DNA from: an uncultured Lachnospiraceae bacterium
Lineage (GTDB): Bacteria > Bacillota > Clostridia > Lachnospirales > Lachnospiraceae
NCBI GenBank assembly: GCA_910579615.1
Contig: CAJTUA010000001.1
Coordinates: 254,717-318,716 of the forward strand
Length of the DNA: 64,000 nucleotides
Reading direction: 5' to 3'
The position numbers were made by a program, and so were the translations under genes. Positions 25,892-34,286 of the stretch are shown in pieces (position 1 is the first letter of the stretch; the number at the start of each line of letters is the position of its first letter). The notes beneath the pieces were generated by a model. It was not told the origin of the DNA and made no database searches. It worked only from the letters and a program-made list of their open reading frames with translations.

Positions 25892-26683
25892 ATGACACAT
25901 TTTGAAGAAGAAGAAAACCGCCTGACAAAGGTTTTGTTTGCCTTGCCGGTGCTATTGCTGATATCTTTTACTGTTTTCGACATTTTAGATGTTTTTCCGA
26001 CGGTTTCCGACAGCTTAAAGTTTTCCGGTATTGTATTGTGTTTCCTGTATACAGTATCATTTCTGTTTCTTTACAACACAGATTCTGACCGCGTTACACT
26101 GATGTTATCCATGCTCTTTGCGGCCGCGGCCGATGTGTTCCTTCTTTTTACGTCGGAATACCTCATCGGCATTCTCCTGTTCTGTATGGTGCAGGAATTC
26201 CACAGCATACGCCTTCTTTGTATCCACCGCTCCATCGTGCGGATAAATGGCAGGATTACCACCTCCTACCGCAATTACAAAATCTGGAAGGCGCTGCTTT
26301 TGCAGAATTTTATCCAGCTTCTTCCGGTTGCCGGTATTGTTGCTGCGGGACTGCTGCTTGAAAAAAAAGATTTCCCTATCCTGGCAGCCGCCCTGTTCTA
26401 CGCCATCGGTTTCATCTGGAACCTGATTCGCGCTTTTTCCATCAGCCGTGATGTCCGTTTGTTGGACGATATGCAGCCGCTGCGCTGTTACGCTTTTGGG
26501 ATGCTGTTGTATTTTATCTGTGATGTGTTGTTGGTCATTGTTACTTTGTCTGCCTATGTGCCATTTCTTTTTGTACTGGCGGACTACACAAAGTACATCC
26601 GGCTCTTTATCTGGCCATTTTACTTAACCGGCATGACCATGGTTGCCATCAGCGGGGCGCGGCGGCAAAGCTTCTACTCCTGA
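25892..26683 (+). CDS. YhhN-like integral membrane protein
   Basis: A 263-residue protein with about eight hydrophobic segments. LFAAAADVFLLF, ILLFCMVQEFHSIRL and a later LLYFICDVLLVIV place Asp and His residues inside membrane segments in the manner of the YhhN/TMEM86 family, whose animal members are lysoplasmalogenases. The match is weak and the catalytic assignment is inference. AGAGG lies before the ATG. It is a single-gene unit with its own promoter and a strong terminator 28 bp downstream. Confidence 0.65.
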   Translation: MTHFEEEENRLTKVLFALPVLLLISFTVFDILDVFPTVSDSLKFSGIVLCFLYTVSFLFLYNTDSDRVTLMLSMLFAAAADVFLLFTSEYLIGILLFCMVQEFHSIRLLCIHRSIVRINGRITTSYRNYKIWKALLLQNFIQLLPVAGIVAAGLLLEKKDFPILAAALFYAIGFIWNLIRAFSISRDVRLLDDMQPLRCYAFGMLLYFICDVLLVIVTLSAYVPFLFVLADYTKYIRLFIWPFYLTGMTMVAISGARRQSFYS

Positions 26684-26710
26684 CATTTCTGCTCCTGACA
26701 TTATATGCAA

Positions 26711-26748
26711 AGGGTGCTGCAAATAATTTTGCAGCACCCTATTTACTT
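26711..26748 (+). terminator. Rho-independent terminator
   Basis: AGGGTGCTGCAAA (26711-26723) pairs with TTTGCAGCACCCT (26728-26740), a 13-bp perfect stem with a 4-nt loop, followed by ATTTACTTTTT. It ends the YhhN-like gene. Confidence 0.9.
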
Positions 26749-26932
26749 TTTCCTTGTTTTGTGTCCATGTTTTTTTCTGCCCCCACGCCTGATTTTTTGA
26801 ACATTTTTTAACTTGACCTGTCTTCAAACCCGCTCTGCGGGCAGTTTGGCGCGATTTTTTCCATTTGCTTGCCCTGTGCATTTTCCACAAGATTTTGCAT
26901 CCTTTTTCTCCACATCCACGCCGCTTTTTTCC

Positions 26933-26961
26933 TTGCGGGATTCTGTTTTTTATGCTAAACT
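26933..26961 (+). promoter_or_regulatory. Sigma-70-type promoter of the DUF5688 gene
   Basis: TTGCGG (26933-26938) and TAAACT (26956-26961) are spaced by 17 bp, about 95 bp before the start at 27056. The 190 bp between this and the preceding terminator show no gene. Confidence 0.5.
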
Positions 26962-27055
26962 TAAAAAGCACAGGGGAGATTCCTGTTCTCTGAATTTTCT
27001 AAATTTCTGTCCGGTACGTACCCACATGAAAAAAAACATATTTTAAGGAGGATGA

Positions 27056-28033
27056 ATGAACATTACAGAGCAAAGTTATAATGATTTCTTTTTTGATTTG
27101 TCCAGGGGGCTGCTGCGTGAGTTGGGCTCCGGCTACGAGACAAGGGCAATCACAAACACAAAAAACAATGGTATTTTAAGGAATGGCATCCTGATTCGCA
27201 GGGAGAATGAGGCCACGGCACCGGCAATCTATCTGGACGAATACTACAGGGATTTCCGCACCGGGAAATGCTTGAGCGACATTATCCGCCAGGTGCTCTA
27301 CACATACCATGGAAGCGCGGATGAATCCAAACAGCAGTTCTTTCAGGATATCGATTTTTCGCCGGAGGCAATGCGGGATAAGGTTGTTTTGCGCATCGTC
27401 AATTACGAGCGGAATGCTGCCTTGCTGCACACAATGCCACACATCCGCATCTTTGACCTTGCCATTGTTTTCCATTTCATGGTATATCAGGACGAGGACG
27501 GCATTGGCACGGTGAAATTCACAAAAGAACATTTTGGGGCTTTTTCGGATTCCTCGGACAAAAAAACACCGATTTTAACAACAATTGACGAATTGTACCG
27601 GCTGGCATTGGAGAACACGCAGAGGCTTTTCCCGGTTAAACTAAGTGCACTCGATGATGTATTGGAAGCGCTCCTCGCCCAAAAAGGAGCCCCGCCCATC
27701 CCATTTTCTACAAGCTGCTCCGACGCGGACGCTGCCAGGGGAAAGCTTTTTGTTCTTTCCAATATGTGCGGAATCAACGGTTCTGCCTGCATTTTGTATC
27801 CGGGGATTCTGACGCAGCTTACAAATTACTTCCAGTCTGATTTCTATATTTTGCCTTCGAGTATCCATGAGTTACTTCTTCTTCCGATATCGGATGCATT
27901 CCAGCCAGAGGAATTAAACGACATGATCCGCGAAATCAATCTGACACAGGTTCCGGCGGAAGAAGTGCTCTCCGACCGCGCCTACCATTCGAAGGACTTC
28001 CAACAAATGCTCCGGTCACCGGGTGTGGTGTAA
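27056..28033 (+). CDS. DUF5688 family protein
   Basis: A 325-residue soluble protein. The organisation, with an N-terminal ITNTKNNGILRNGILIRREN, a middle RIVNYERNAALLHTMPHIRI followed by DLAIVFHFMVYQDEDGIGTV, and a late ILPSSIHELLLLPIS then SDRAYHSKDFQQML, fits DUF5688, a family frequent in Lachnospiraceae and often present in many copies per genome. No function is known. A strong TAAGGAGG sits 5 nt before the ATG. The gene has its own promoter and a strong bidirectional terminator, so it is a single unit. Confidence 0.8.
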   Translation: MNITEQSYNDFFFDLSRGLLRELGSGYETRAITNTKNNGILRNGILIRRENEATAPAIYLDEYYRDFRTGKCLSDIIRQVLYTYHGSADESKQQFFQDIDFSPEAMRDKVVLRIVNYERNAALLHTMPHIRIFDLAIVFHFMVYQDEDGIGTVKFTKEHFGAFSDSSDKKTPILTTIDELYRLALENTQRLFPVKLSALDDVLEALLAQKGAPPIPFSTSCSDADAARGKLFVLSNMCGINGSACILYPGILTQLTNYFQSDFYILPSSIHELLLLPISDAFQPEELNDMIREINLTQVPAEEVLSDRAYHSKDFQQMLRSPGVV

Positions 28034-28053
28034 TCCCTTTTGGCTGTGGCCGC

Positions 28054-28098
28054 AAAACAGGGAAGCTGTGTGGTCACACAGCTTCCCTGTTTTATTTT
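28054..28098. terminator. Strong bidirectional terminator
   Basis: AAAACAGGGAAGCTGTGTG (28054-28072) and its exact complement CACACAGCTTCCCTGTTTT (28075-28093) leave a 2-nt loop. T-runs are present on both strands, so it can end both the DUF5688 gene and the convergent gene that ends at 28181. Confidence 0.9.
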
Positions 28099-28116
28099 CC
28101 TTACTATGGGCAGTTA

Positions 28117-28175
28117 AGGTATGTCTGGAAACTGTGTTCTGTGCGCCCCGCAAGACGCAGTTTCCAGACATACCT
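28117..28175. repeat. Perfect 18-bp inverted repeat
   Basis: AGGTATGTCTGGAAACTG (28117-28134) is exactly complementary to CAGTTTCCAGACATACCT (28158-28175), with a 23-nt loop. It ends 5 bp before the stop of the minus-strand secreted protein gene, beside a separate strong terminator, and has no T-run. It may be a palindromic repeat element. Confidence 0.6.
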
Positions 28176-28180
28176 AAGGC

Positions 28181-28975
28181 TCACTCACCCCCGCCCGTCT
28201 CCTGCGAAAGCCGCGCAAAGAAATCACGCAGCGCTTCATCCGAAGTGATTGCCTCCTCCAAACGTGCATTGACATCCTCAATCAATGCCATGACATCCGG
28301 CGCGGAACGCAGCGCCTGGTAATACGCTTCCTCCTCCTGCGTAAAGCTGTCCCCATGCAGATACAGCTTTGGCTTCCCGCTCTCATCGTATTTGATGAAA
28401 AGCTGGTCGATGGACGGTGCATAGGTATCAATCGTGGCAACCTCCACGTCATTCTGCACGTATACCACATAGTCAATTTCCCCGGCACCAAGTTTTGCGT
28501 AGCACTTCAGGTTATGGTATGCAACAATATACTCCACGCGCCGGTTCGCAAGCTGCTCGTCCAGCTCGGCGTTGTCATAAAACAGCGCGCGGTATTCCTC
28601 GGCAGTCCCGTTCAGGCGCACGGCAAAATAATTTTCTACAAATTCAACAATGTCATCCGGCACTTTCTCCAAAAGCACGTTTGCCTCCGGGGCAAGCGTC
28701 GGAACCGGGGTCGGAGTTGGAAGCGGGGTAGCGGCAAACGTCGGCGTCGGGTTCGTGGCAGATTCCGACGCAGCTAAGAACGCTGCGGATGCGGCATCCT
28801 TTCCCAGTTTTTCCAGGAACTCTCCCTCAAAAATAAGCCCGGGCAGCGCATTGGCCTGCTCTTCTTCCTTCTGGGTTCCACCCATCCCCCCGCTGTTGAT
28901 GGGAAATGTAACCATCCCAACCCCCATCACCAGCGTGACCAGATAAAAGGTTAGCTTCTTAGATTTGTTTCTCAT
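28181..28975 (-). CDS. Secreted or membrane-anchored protein of unknown function
   Basis: A 264-residue protein with an N-terminal hydrophobic segment after basic residues (MRNKSKKLTFYLVTLVMGVG), then a low-complexity Pro/Thr linker (about residues 75-97, TPTFAATPLPTPTPVPTLAP), and an acidic globular C-terminal domain rich in Asp, Glu and Tyr. The domain might resemble an NTF2-like or SnoaL-like fold (EYRALFYDNAELDE then YHNLKCYAKLGAGEIDYVVY), but I cannot assign it. It is probably outside the membrane. A tRNA-Arg gene lies 130 bp upstream on the same strand. Confidence 0.75.
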   Translation of the reverse strand: MRNKSKKLTFYLVTLVMGVGMVTFPINSGGMGGTQKEEEQANALPGLIFEGEFLEKLGKDAASAAFLAASESATNPTPTFAATPLPTPTPVPTLAPEANVLLEKVPDDIVEFVENYFAVRLNGTAEEYRALFYDNAELDEQLANRRVEYIVAYHNLKCYAKLGAGEIDYVVYVQNDVEVATIDTYAPSIDQLFIKYDESGKPKLYLHGDSFTQEEEAYYQALRSAPDVMALIEDVNARLEEAITSDEALRDFFARLSQETGGGE

Positions 28976-29106
28976 ATAATTTCACCAATAACCAATCCAT
29001 ACAGGTTTCTTTGCAACGAAAATGGAAATCTATTCTCAACGTTTTGTGAAAGCGCACCATAATATACTGCCTGCGGCACGCACGAATAATTAAATGAAAT
29101 AAAAAA

Positions 29107-29180
29107 TGCACCTGATAGGATTCGAACCTACGACACCCGGCTTCGGAAGCCGGTGCTCTATCCAACTGAGCTACAGATGC
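29107..29180 (-). tRNA. tRNA-Arg (anticodon CCG)
   Basis: On the minus strand, the 74-nt gene runs from GCATCTG (5' acceptor arm) to CAGGTGC plus discriminator A. The anticodon stem CCGGC/GCCGG encloses the loop TTCCGAA, giving anticodon CCG that reads CGG. The T loop is GTTCGAATC. CCA is not encoded; TTTTTT follows directly. Confidence 0.97.
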
Positions 29181-29356
29181 ATACTACGTTATGGAATATT
29201 GAATTGTGAAAGACCTCAATGCTGTTATTATATCTTATTTTCCCTGTTTTGTAAAGGAGAAATTTTTAACACTTGAATTTTTTTCCACTTTTAATCATAT
29301 TATAGTATCTTCTTCGAACACGCTGCCCTGCGGGGCATTCATGCGATTCGCAAAAG

Positions 29357-29393
29357 AAAAGGCAGGAAATATTAAATACAACCTGCCTTTTTT
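29357..29393. terminator. Terminator downstream of nfnB
   Basis: AAAAGGCAGG (29357-29366) pairs with CCTGCCTTTT (29382-29391), loop 15 nt. Both strands carry a T-rich tail; the minus orientation ends the nfnA-nfnB operon 23 bp after the nfnB stop. Confidence 0.8.
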
Positions 29394-29415
29394 GTATATT
29401 CCGTACCCTTACAGA

Positions 29416-30804
29416 CTATTTCGACAAAAATTCGTCAATCCCTTTCGCCGCCGCTTTTCCAGCGCCCATCGCAAGGATTACGGTTGCCGCCCCGGTCACG
29501 GCGTCGCCGCCTGCATAGACTCCCGCCTTGCTCGTCTGCCCGTTTTCTTCCTGCGCGATGATACATTTGTGACCATTGGTTTCAAGTCCCTTTGTCGTTG
29601 CGGAAATAAGCGGGTTCGGGCTCGTTCCAAGTGACATAATAACCGTGTCAAGCTCCAATTCAAACTCTGAGCCTGCCTTTTCGACCGGGCGTCTCCTGCC
29701 GGACGCGTCCGGCTCGCCAAGCTCCATCTCCACGCAGACCATACCGCGCACCCAGCCGTTTTCATCGACAAGGATTTCCTTCGGGTTCGTCAGAAGGTTA
29801 AATATAATGCCCTCCTCCTTCGCGTGATGCACTTCCTCCACACGCGCCGGAAGCTCTGACTCACCGCGGCGGTATACGATATGCACCTGTGCACCCAGGC
29901 GCAGTGCCGTCCTCGCGGCATCCATCGCCACATTGCCGCCGCCGACAACCGCCACCTTCTTACCGTGGAAAATCGGCGTGTCGTAATCGTCAAGGTATGC
30001 CTTCATCAGGTTATTCCTCGTTAAAAATTCATTTGCCGAGAACACGCCATTGGCGTTTTCCCCCGGGATTCCCATGAATTTCGGAAGTCCGGCACCGGAA
30101 CCAATAAATACTGCCTCAAAGCCTTCCTCATTGATTAGCTCGTCAATCGTTGTGGACTTGCCAATCACAACATTCGTTTCAATCCTGACCCCGAGCGATT
30201 TCACATTCTCAATCTCAGCAGCAACAACGGTCTGTTTCGGGAGGCGGAATTCCGGAATGCCGTACACAAGCACGCCGCCCGGTTCGTGCAGCGCCTCAAA
30301 AATCGTTACATCGTAGCCTTCTTTCGCAAGCTCGCCCGCACAGGTCAGGCCCGCAGGTCCTGAACCAATCACGGCAACCTTCTTTCCCTTCTTTTCTGCC
30401 GCCCCCTGCGGACGGATGCCGTTCTCCCTCGCCCAGTCCGCCGTAAAGCGCTCAAGCTTTCCGATGGAAACCGCGTCGCCCTTGATGCCGCGGATACATT
30501 TTGCCTCGCACTGGCTCTCCTGCGGACAGACGCGCCCGCAGATTGCCGGGAGCGCGGAATACATGGAAAGCACCTTGAAGGAATCTTCCATTTTGCCCTC
30601 CTCGATTGCGCGGATAAAACCCGGAATGTCGATGTTGACCGGACATCCTTTCTGGCACTGCGGATTCTTGCATTTTAAGCAGCGGGAGGCCTCCGCCACC
30701 GCTTCTTCCATATTGTAGCCTAAGCATACCTCCTCAAAATTCGCCGCGCGAACCGACGGTTCCTGTTCTCTGACGGGTACCCTCTTTAATACATCAACTT
30801 CCAT
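29416..30804 (-). CDS. nfnB: NfnB-type NADPH oxidoreductase subunit (GltA/GltD-like)
   Basis: A 462-residue flavoprotein of the GltD family. Eight Cys near the N-terminus (42, 45, 50, 54 in RCLKCKNPQCQKGCPVN; 89, 93, 99, 103 in CGRVCPQESQCEAKC) hold two [4Fe-4S] clusters. Two dinucleotide folds follow: VAVIGSGPAGLTCAGELA for FAD and VAVVGGGNVAMDAARTALRL for NADPH. It is often annotated as glutamate synthase small chain, but no large subunit is present. The gene just upstream encodes an NfnA-like partner, so the pair is best read as NfnAB, which couples NADH and reduced ferredoxin to NADP reduction by flavin-based electron bifurcation. Confidence 0.88.
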   Translation of the reverse strand: MEVDVLKRVPVREQEPSVRAANFEEVCLGYNMEEAVAEASRCLKCKNPQCQKGCPVNIDIPGFIRAIEEGKMEDSFKVLSMYSALPAICGRVCPQESQCEAKCIRGIKGDAVSIGKLERFTADWARENGIRPQGAAEKKGKKVAVIGSGPAGLTCAGELAKEGYDVTIFEALHEPGGVLVYGIPEFRLPKQTVVAAEIENVKSLGVRIETNVVIGKSTTIDELINEEGFEAVFIGSGAGLPKFMGIPGENANGVFSANEFLTRNNLMKAYLDDYDTPIFHGKKVAVVGGGNVAMDAARTALRLGAQVHIVYRRGESELPARVEEVHHAKEEGIIFNLLTNPKEILVDENGWVRGMVCVEMELGEPDASGRRRPVEKAGSEFELELDTVIMSLGTSPNPLISATTKGLETNGHKCIIAQEENGQTSKAGVYAGGDAVTGAATVILAMGAGKAAAKGIDEFLSK

Positions 30805-30851
30805 CAATCTTCACCATAGCCTTTCTGGATATTTATACCCCTACACACGCT

Positions 30852-31730
30852 TCAACCGCACTGCCCACAGCCGCCGTGGTGCGTCGCGCCTTCTTTTTCG
30901 CGCAGAATGGCGCGGCCTTCTTCCGTTTTGTACATCTGTGCGCGCTTCATTGCCTCATCAAAATTTACCAAATGTCCGTCAAACTCCGGTCCGTCCACAC
31001 AGGCAAATTTTACTTCGCCGCCGACACTAAGACGGCATGCACCGCACATGCCCGTTCCGTCCACCATAATCGGGTTCATGCTGACAACGGTTTTTATCCC
31101 GAGTTCCTTTGTCAGAAGGCTTACAAATTTCATCATAATCAGCGGTCCGATTGCAATTACAAGGTCGTAGGTCTTTCCCTCACTGACCAGATTCTTAATC
31201 TTGTCGTTGACATTCCCATGGAAGCCGTAGGAGCCATCGTCCGTTGTCACGTAGACATTGCCCGCCACCGCCTTCATCTCCTCCTCTAAGATAACCAGGT
31301 CTTTATTTCTTGCACCAATAATGCAGTCCGCAAAAACCCCCTGGCTGTGCAGCCATTTTACCTGTGGGTAAACCGGAGCTGTCCCAACGCCCCCCGCCAC
31401 AAAGAGGATTTTCTTCTTTTTGAGTTCCTCAGCCGGCTCGTCAATCAGCTCCGACTTACAGCCGAGCGGTCCTGTGAAATCGCGCAGGAAATCCCCCTCA
31501 TTATACTCTGCCATCATCTTTGTGGAGGCACCGATTGCCTGCACAACAATTGTCACCGTACCTGCCGCCGCATCATAATCGCATATGGTAAGAGGAATGC
31601 GCTCCCCTTTTTCATCCATTTTCACAATGACGAACTGTCCCGGATAGCAATTTGCCGCCACGCGCGGCGCTTTTACATCCATCAGGAAAATCGTATCCGA
31701 CAGAAATTTCTTTTTCGTAATCTCGTACAT
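30852..31730 (-). CDS. nfnA: NfnA-type ferredoxin-NADP reductase subunit
   Basis: A 292-residue protein of the dihydroorotate-dehydrogenase electron-transfer (PyrK/NfnA) type. An FAD domain (ANCYPGQFVIVK, RIPLTICDYD) is followed by an NAD-binding part (LFVAGGVGTAPVYPQ) and a C-terminal [2Fe-2S] site (DGTGMCGACRLSV, then KFACVDGPEFDG). The start at 31730 is set by AGGAGAGG and the conserved MYEITKKKFLSD. Together with the NfnB-like subunit encoded 47 nt downstream it should form the cytoplasmic bifurcating transhydrogenase that balances NADH, NADPH and ferredoxin in fermentative anaerobes. Confidence 0.9.
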   Translation of the reverse strand: MYEITKKKFLSDTIFLMDVKAPRVAANCYPGQFVIVKMDEKGERIPLTICDYDAAAGTVTIVVQAIGASTKMMAEYNEGDFLRDFTGPLGCKSELIDEPAEELKKKKILFVAGGVGTAPVYPQVKWLHSQGVFADCIIGARNKDLVILEEEMKAVAGNVYVTTDDGSYGFHGNVNDKIKNLVSEGKTYDLVIAIGPLIMMKFVSLLTKELGIKTVVSMNPIMVDGTGMCGACRLSVGGEVKFACVDGPEFDGHLVNFDEAMKRAQMYKTEEGRAILREKEGATHHGGCGQCG

Positions 31731-31852
31731 ACATTCCTCTCCTATTCCACATTTCGCTCTCACTGCCGTATTTTTTCGCACCCGGCAGCATGTTATGGCA
31801 CGGATGCCATTCTCATTCATTATACAACCGGAAAGAAGAAAAAGCCAGCTTT

Positions 31853-32344
31853 TTACGCTTCCTTCTGGTTAATATAATTCATCAGCCCTTCCGCCTGAAT
31901 GATTTTCTGCATAAATTCCGGGAATGCCTGCCCTTTGAATTCCTGCCCGCTTGTGCGGTCATAAATCATGCCGGTATCAAAATCAATCTCCACCTCATCC
32001 CCCGCCGCAATTGCCTTTGCCGCCTCCGGACACTCGATGATGGGCAGCCCGATGTTGATTGCATTGCGGTAGAAAATACGCGCGAAGGTCTCGGCAATGA
32101 CACACGCGATGCCGGATGCCTTGATTGCAATCGGGGCGTGCTCCCTCGAAGAGCCGCAGCCAAAATTCTTGTTTGCTACCATGATATCGCCCGGCTTTAC
32201 GCGGTTTACAAAGTCTGCATCAATGTCCTCCATGCATTTTTTTGCGAGCTCCTTCGGGTCGGAGGAGTTCAGATATCTTGCCGGGATGATAACGTCCGTA
32301 TCCACATTGTCCCCGTATTTGTGTACTGTTCCATGTGCTCTCAT
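31853..32344 (-). CDS. leuD: 3-isopropylmalate dehydratase small subunit
   Basis: A 163-residue LeuD that, with LeuC, isomerises 2-isopropylmalate to 3-isopropylmalate in leucine synthesis. The swivelling-domain signature GCGSSREHAPIAIKASG is intact, and the start MRAHGTVHKYGDNVDTDVII is typical. Length is that of the stand-alone clostridial type. It is separated from leuC by 160 bp holding hairpin repeat R2, whose near end is 35 nt from this start codon, which could tune LeuD expression relative to LeuC. Confidence 0.97.
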   Translation of the reverse strand: MRAHGTVHKYGDNVDTDVIIPARYLNSSDPKELAKKCMEDIDADFVNRVKPGDIMVANKNFGCGSSREHAPIAIKASGIACVIAETFARIFYRNAINIGLPIIECPEAAKAIAAGDEVEIDFDTGMIYDRTSGQEFKGQAFPEFMQKIIQAEGLMNYINQKEA

Positions 32345-32373
32345 ATTATAAAAATCACCCTTTCTTATTCTAA

Positions 32374-32500
32374 GTTCCGCAGATTACCTCCCCGGCACCC
32401 TTACCGTGGAAGACCTTTCCTACGCTTCGCTCCTGAAATGTCTTCCCGGCGCCGTTTACGGTATTCTGCTGTTTTTCTGAGTTCCGCAGATTACCTCCCC
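32374..32500 (-). repeat. Hairpin repeat element R2 plus a truncated second copy
   Basis: Outer arms GCAGATTACC (32379-32388) and GGTATTCTGC (32460-32469) pair with one mismatch; inside, GAAGACCTTTC pairs with GAAATGTCTTC. After TGTTTTTCTG the left flank and arm recur (AGTTCCGCAGATTACCTCCCC at 32480-32500) as a truncated tandem copy ending 4 bp before the leuC stop codon. Same architecture and orientation as R1, R3 and R4. Confidence 0.8.
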
Positions 32501-32504
32501 AAGT

Positions 32505-33770
32505 TTATAACCCAAGCGCTGCCGGCTCACTGATTTTCCCGGTTACTGCGGATGCTGCTGCCACTGCCGGGCTTGCTAAGTACACCTCGGATTCCACATG
32601 CCCCATGCGGCCTACAAAATTGCGGTTTGTCGTTGAAACCGCCCGCTCGCCCGCCGCCAGAATTCCCATATATCCGCCGAGGCACGGACCGCAGGTCGGT
32701 GTGCTTACAATACAGCCTGCTTCAATGAAAATCTTTAAGAGCCCTTCCTCCATCGCCTGCAGATAAATCGCCTGCGTTGCCGGGATGACAATCGCGCGGA
32801 TACCATCGGCAACCTTCCTGCCCTTCAATACCTGCGCCGCAACACGCATATCGCTGATGCGCCCGTTTGTGCAGGAACCGATAACCACCTGGTCAATTTT
32901 TACCTCACCGCTCTCCTTTACGGTCTTTGTGTTCTCCGGCAGATGCGGGAACGCAACGGTCGGCTCAAGGCTACTTAAATCGATAGTGTATGTCTCGTCG
33001 TAAACCGCATCCTCGTCCGCCTCAAATACTTTATACGGCTTTGTGGAATGCTCCTTCATGTACGCAATGGTTTTTTCGTCCACCGGGAAAATGCCGTTCT
33101 TCGCGCCCGCCTCAATTGCCATATTCGCAATCGTGAATCGGTCATCCATCGACAGGTTTGCCACACCGTCCCCGGTAAACTCCATCGAACGGTAGAGTGC
33201 GCCGTCCACGCCAATCATCCCGATAATGTGCAAAATCACATCCTTGCCGGATACCCACGGCTTTAGCGCCCCATTTAAAACAAAGCGGATGGCGGATGGC
33301 ACCTTAAACCATGCCTTTCCGGTAATCATACCCGCGCCCATGTCGGTGCTGCCAACCCCGGTCGAGAACGCGCCGAGCGCGCCGTAAGTACAGGTGTGGG
33401 AATCCGCACCGATGCAGGTATCCCCCGCCACCACCAGACCTTTTTCCGGCAGCAGCGCATGCTCAATTCCCATCTGTCCGACCTCAAAATAATTCGTGAT
33501 GCCCTGCGCCTTCGCGTACTCGCGCACGCATTTGCAATGCTCTGCGGATTTAATATCCTTGTTCGGCGCAAAGTGGTCCGGAACGAGCGCGATTTTGTCC
33601 TTGTCAAAAACTTCTTTTTTCTTTAACTTCGCAACCTCGTGGATTGCCACCGGTCCGGTAATGTCGTTGGCAAGTACCATATCAAGATTCGCCTCGATTA
33701 ACTGTCCCGCCTCAACAACATCAAGCCCTGCGTGGGATGCGAGTATTTTTTGTGTCATTGTCATTCCCAT
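32505..33770 (-). CDS. leuC: 3-isopropylmalate dehydratase large subunit
   Basis: A 421-residue LeuC of the aconitase superfamily. Cluster-binding Cys lie in VIGSCTNGRI and in PTCGPCLGGYMGIL; substrate-binding stretches such as GADSHTCTYGALGAF are intact. It works with LeuD in the second step of leucine synthesis. GGAGG lies 9 nt before ATG 33770. It follows leuB and a small membrane protein gene on the same strand, with a hairpin in the 147-bp gap. Confidence 0.97.
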   Translation of the reverse strand: MGMTMTQKILASHAGLDVVEAGQLIEANLDMVLANDITGPVAIHEVAKLKKKEVFDKDKIALVPDHFAPNKDIKSAEHCKCVREYAKAQGITNYFEVGQMGIEHALLPEKGLVVAGDTCIGADSHTCTYGALGAFSTGVGSTDMGAGMITGKAWFKVPSAIRFVLNGALKPWVSGKDVILHIIGMIGVDGALYRSMEFTGDGVANLSMDDRFTIANMAIEAGAKNGIFPVDEKTIAYMKEHSTKPYKVFEADEDAVYDETYTIDLSSLEPTVAFPHLPENTKTVKESGEVKIDQVVIGSCTNGRISDMRVAAQVLKGRKVADGIRAIVIPATQAIYLQAMEEGLLKIFIEAGCIVSTPTCGPCLGGYMGILAAGERAVSTTNRNFVGRMGHVESEVYLASPAVAAASAVTGKISEPAALGL

Positions 33771-33846
33771 AATTTTCTGCCTCCATTTCTATGTGCTACA
33801 AGATATCCTTTGCAGTACACGGAATTATTTCCATCTTGAGAAATCT

Positions 33847-33918
33847 GCATTTTGAAATCAGTCTCTAAATCTGCCCCGGAATAAGCATATAGGATTCCCA
33901 TGCAAGATTTCAAAATGC
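33847..33918 (-). repeat. Nested inverted repeat upstream of leuC
   Basis: GCATTTTGAAATC (33847-33859) is exactly complementary to GATTTCAAAATGC (33906-33918), a 13-bp stem enclosing 46 nt in which GGAAT and ATTCC can form an inner stem. It touches the stop codon of the preceding gene and lies about 77 nt before leuC. There is no T-run; it may act as an mRNA processing or stability structure inside the leu operon. Confidence 0.45.
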
Positions 33919-34286
33919 TACCCTAACATTGCCTTTATCAAACTCATAAAAATCAGAAAAAACACCATCCCCGCAAGAAACGGCCAGAGCGGGAATTTCT
34001 CCGCCGCAGGCCATTGCCGGTGCATTTTGGAATACTGATTCTTTTTGAAAAAAAACATAAATACCATCCAAAGAATTGCAAAATAACCAAACAATTCCAC
34101 GTAAATCAGGATATTCACCGCGGCAATGCACGCCTGCTGCGCACCGCTGAATTCTGCCCCCGTTTCCTGCACCTGTGCCACAAAACCTGCCGCAACGTTT
34201 AACAGCAGGAAAAACAAAATCGTCAGCGCGCAGTACACAAGGGAAGAAATCTTTATCAGCTTCGCATAACTAAATTCTTTTCGCAA
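33918..34286 (-). CDS. Small three-helix membrane protein of unknown function
   Basis: About 122 residues with three hydrophobic segments: ISSLVYCALTILFFLLLNVA, ACIAAVNILIYVELFGYFAI with WMVFMFFF, and LWPFLAGMVFFLIFMSLIKA. The probable start is TTG at 34286 (RKEFSYAKLIKIS follows), with GGGGGA five bases before it; it overlaps the 3' end of leuB by 17 nt. A longer in-frame reading reaches 34406 but lies inside leuB and is Arg-rich, so it was not used. It sits within the leucine operon; a link to leucine or branched-chain metabolism is only positional. Confidence 0.65.
   Translation of the reverse strand: MRKEFSYAKLIKISSLVYCALTILFFLLLNVAAGFVAQVQETGAEFSGAQQACIAAVNILIYVELFGYFAILWMVFMFFFKKNQYSKMHRQWPAAEKFPLWPFLAGMVFFLIFMSLIKAMLG

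Noticed and set aside
31790..32533. 247-codon plus-strand frame across leuD and the R2 repeat
   Set aside because: It runs antisense to LeuD and through a repeat; no domain is recognisable.
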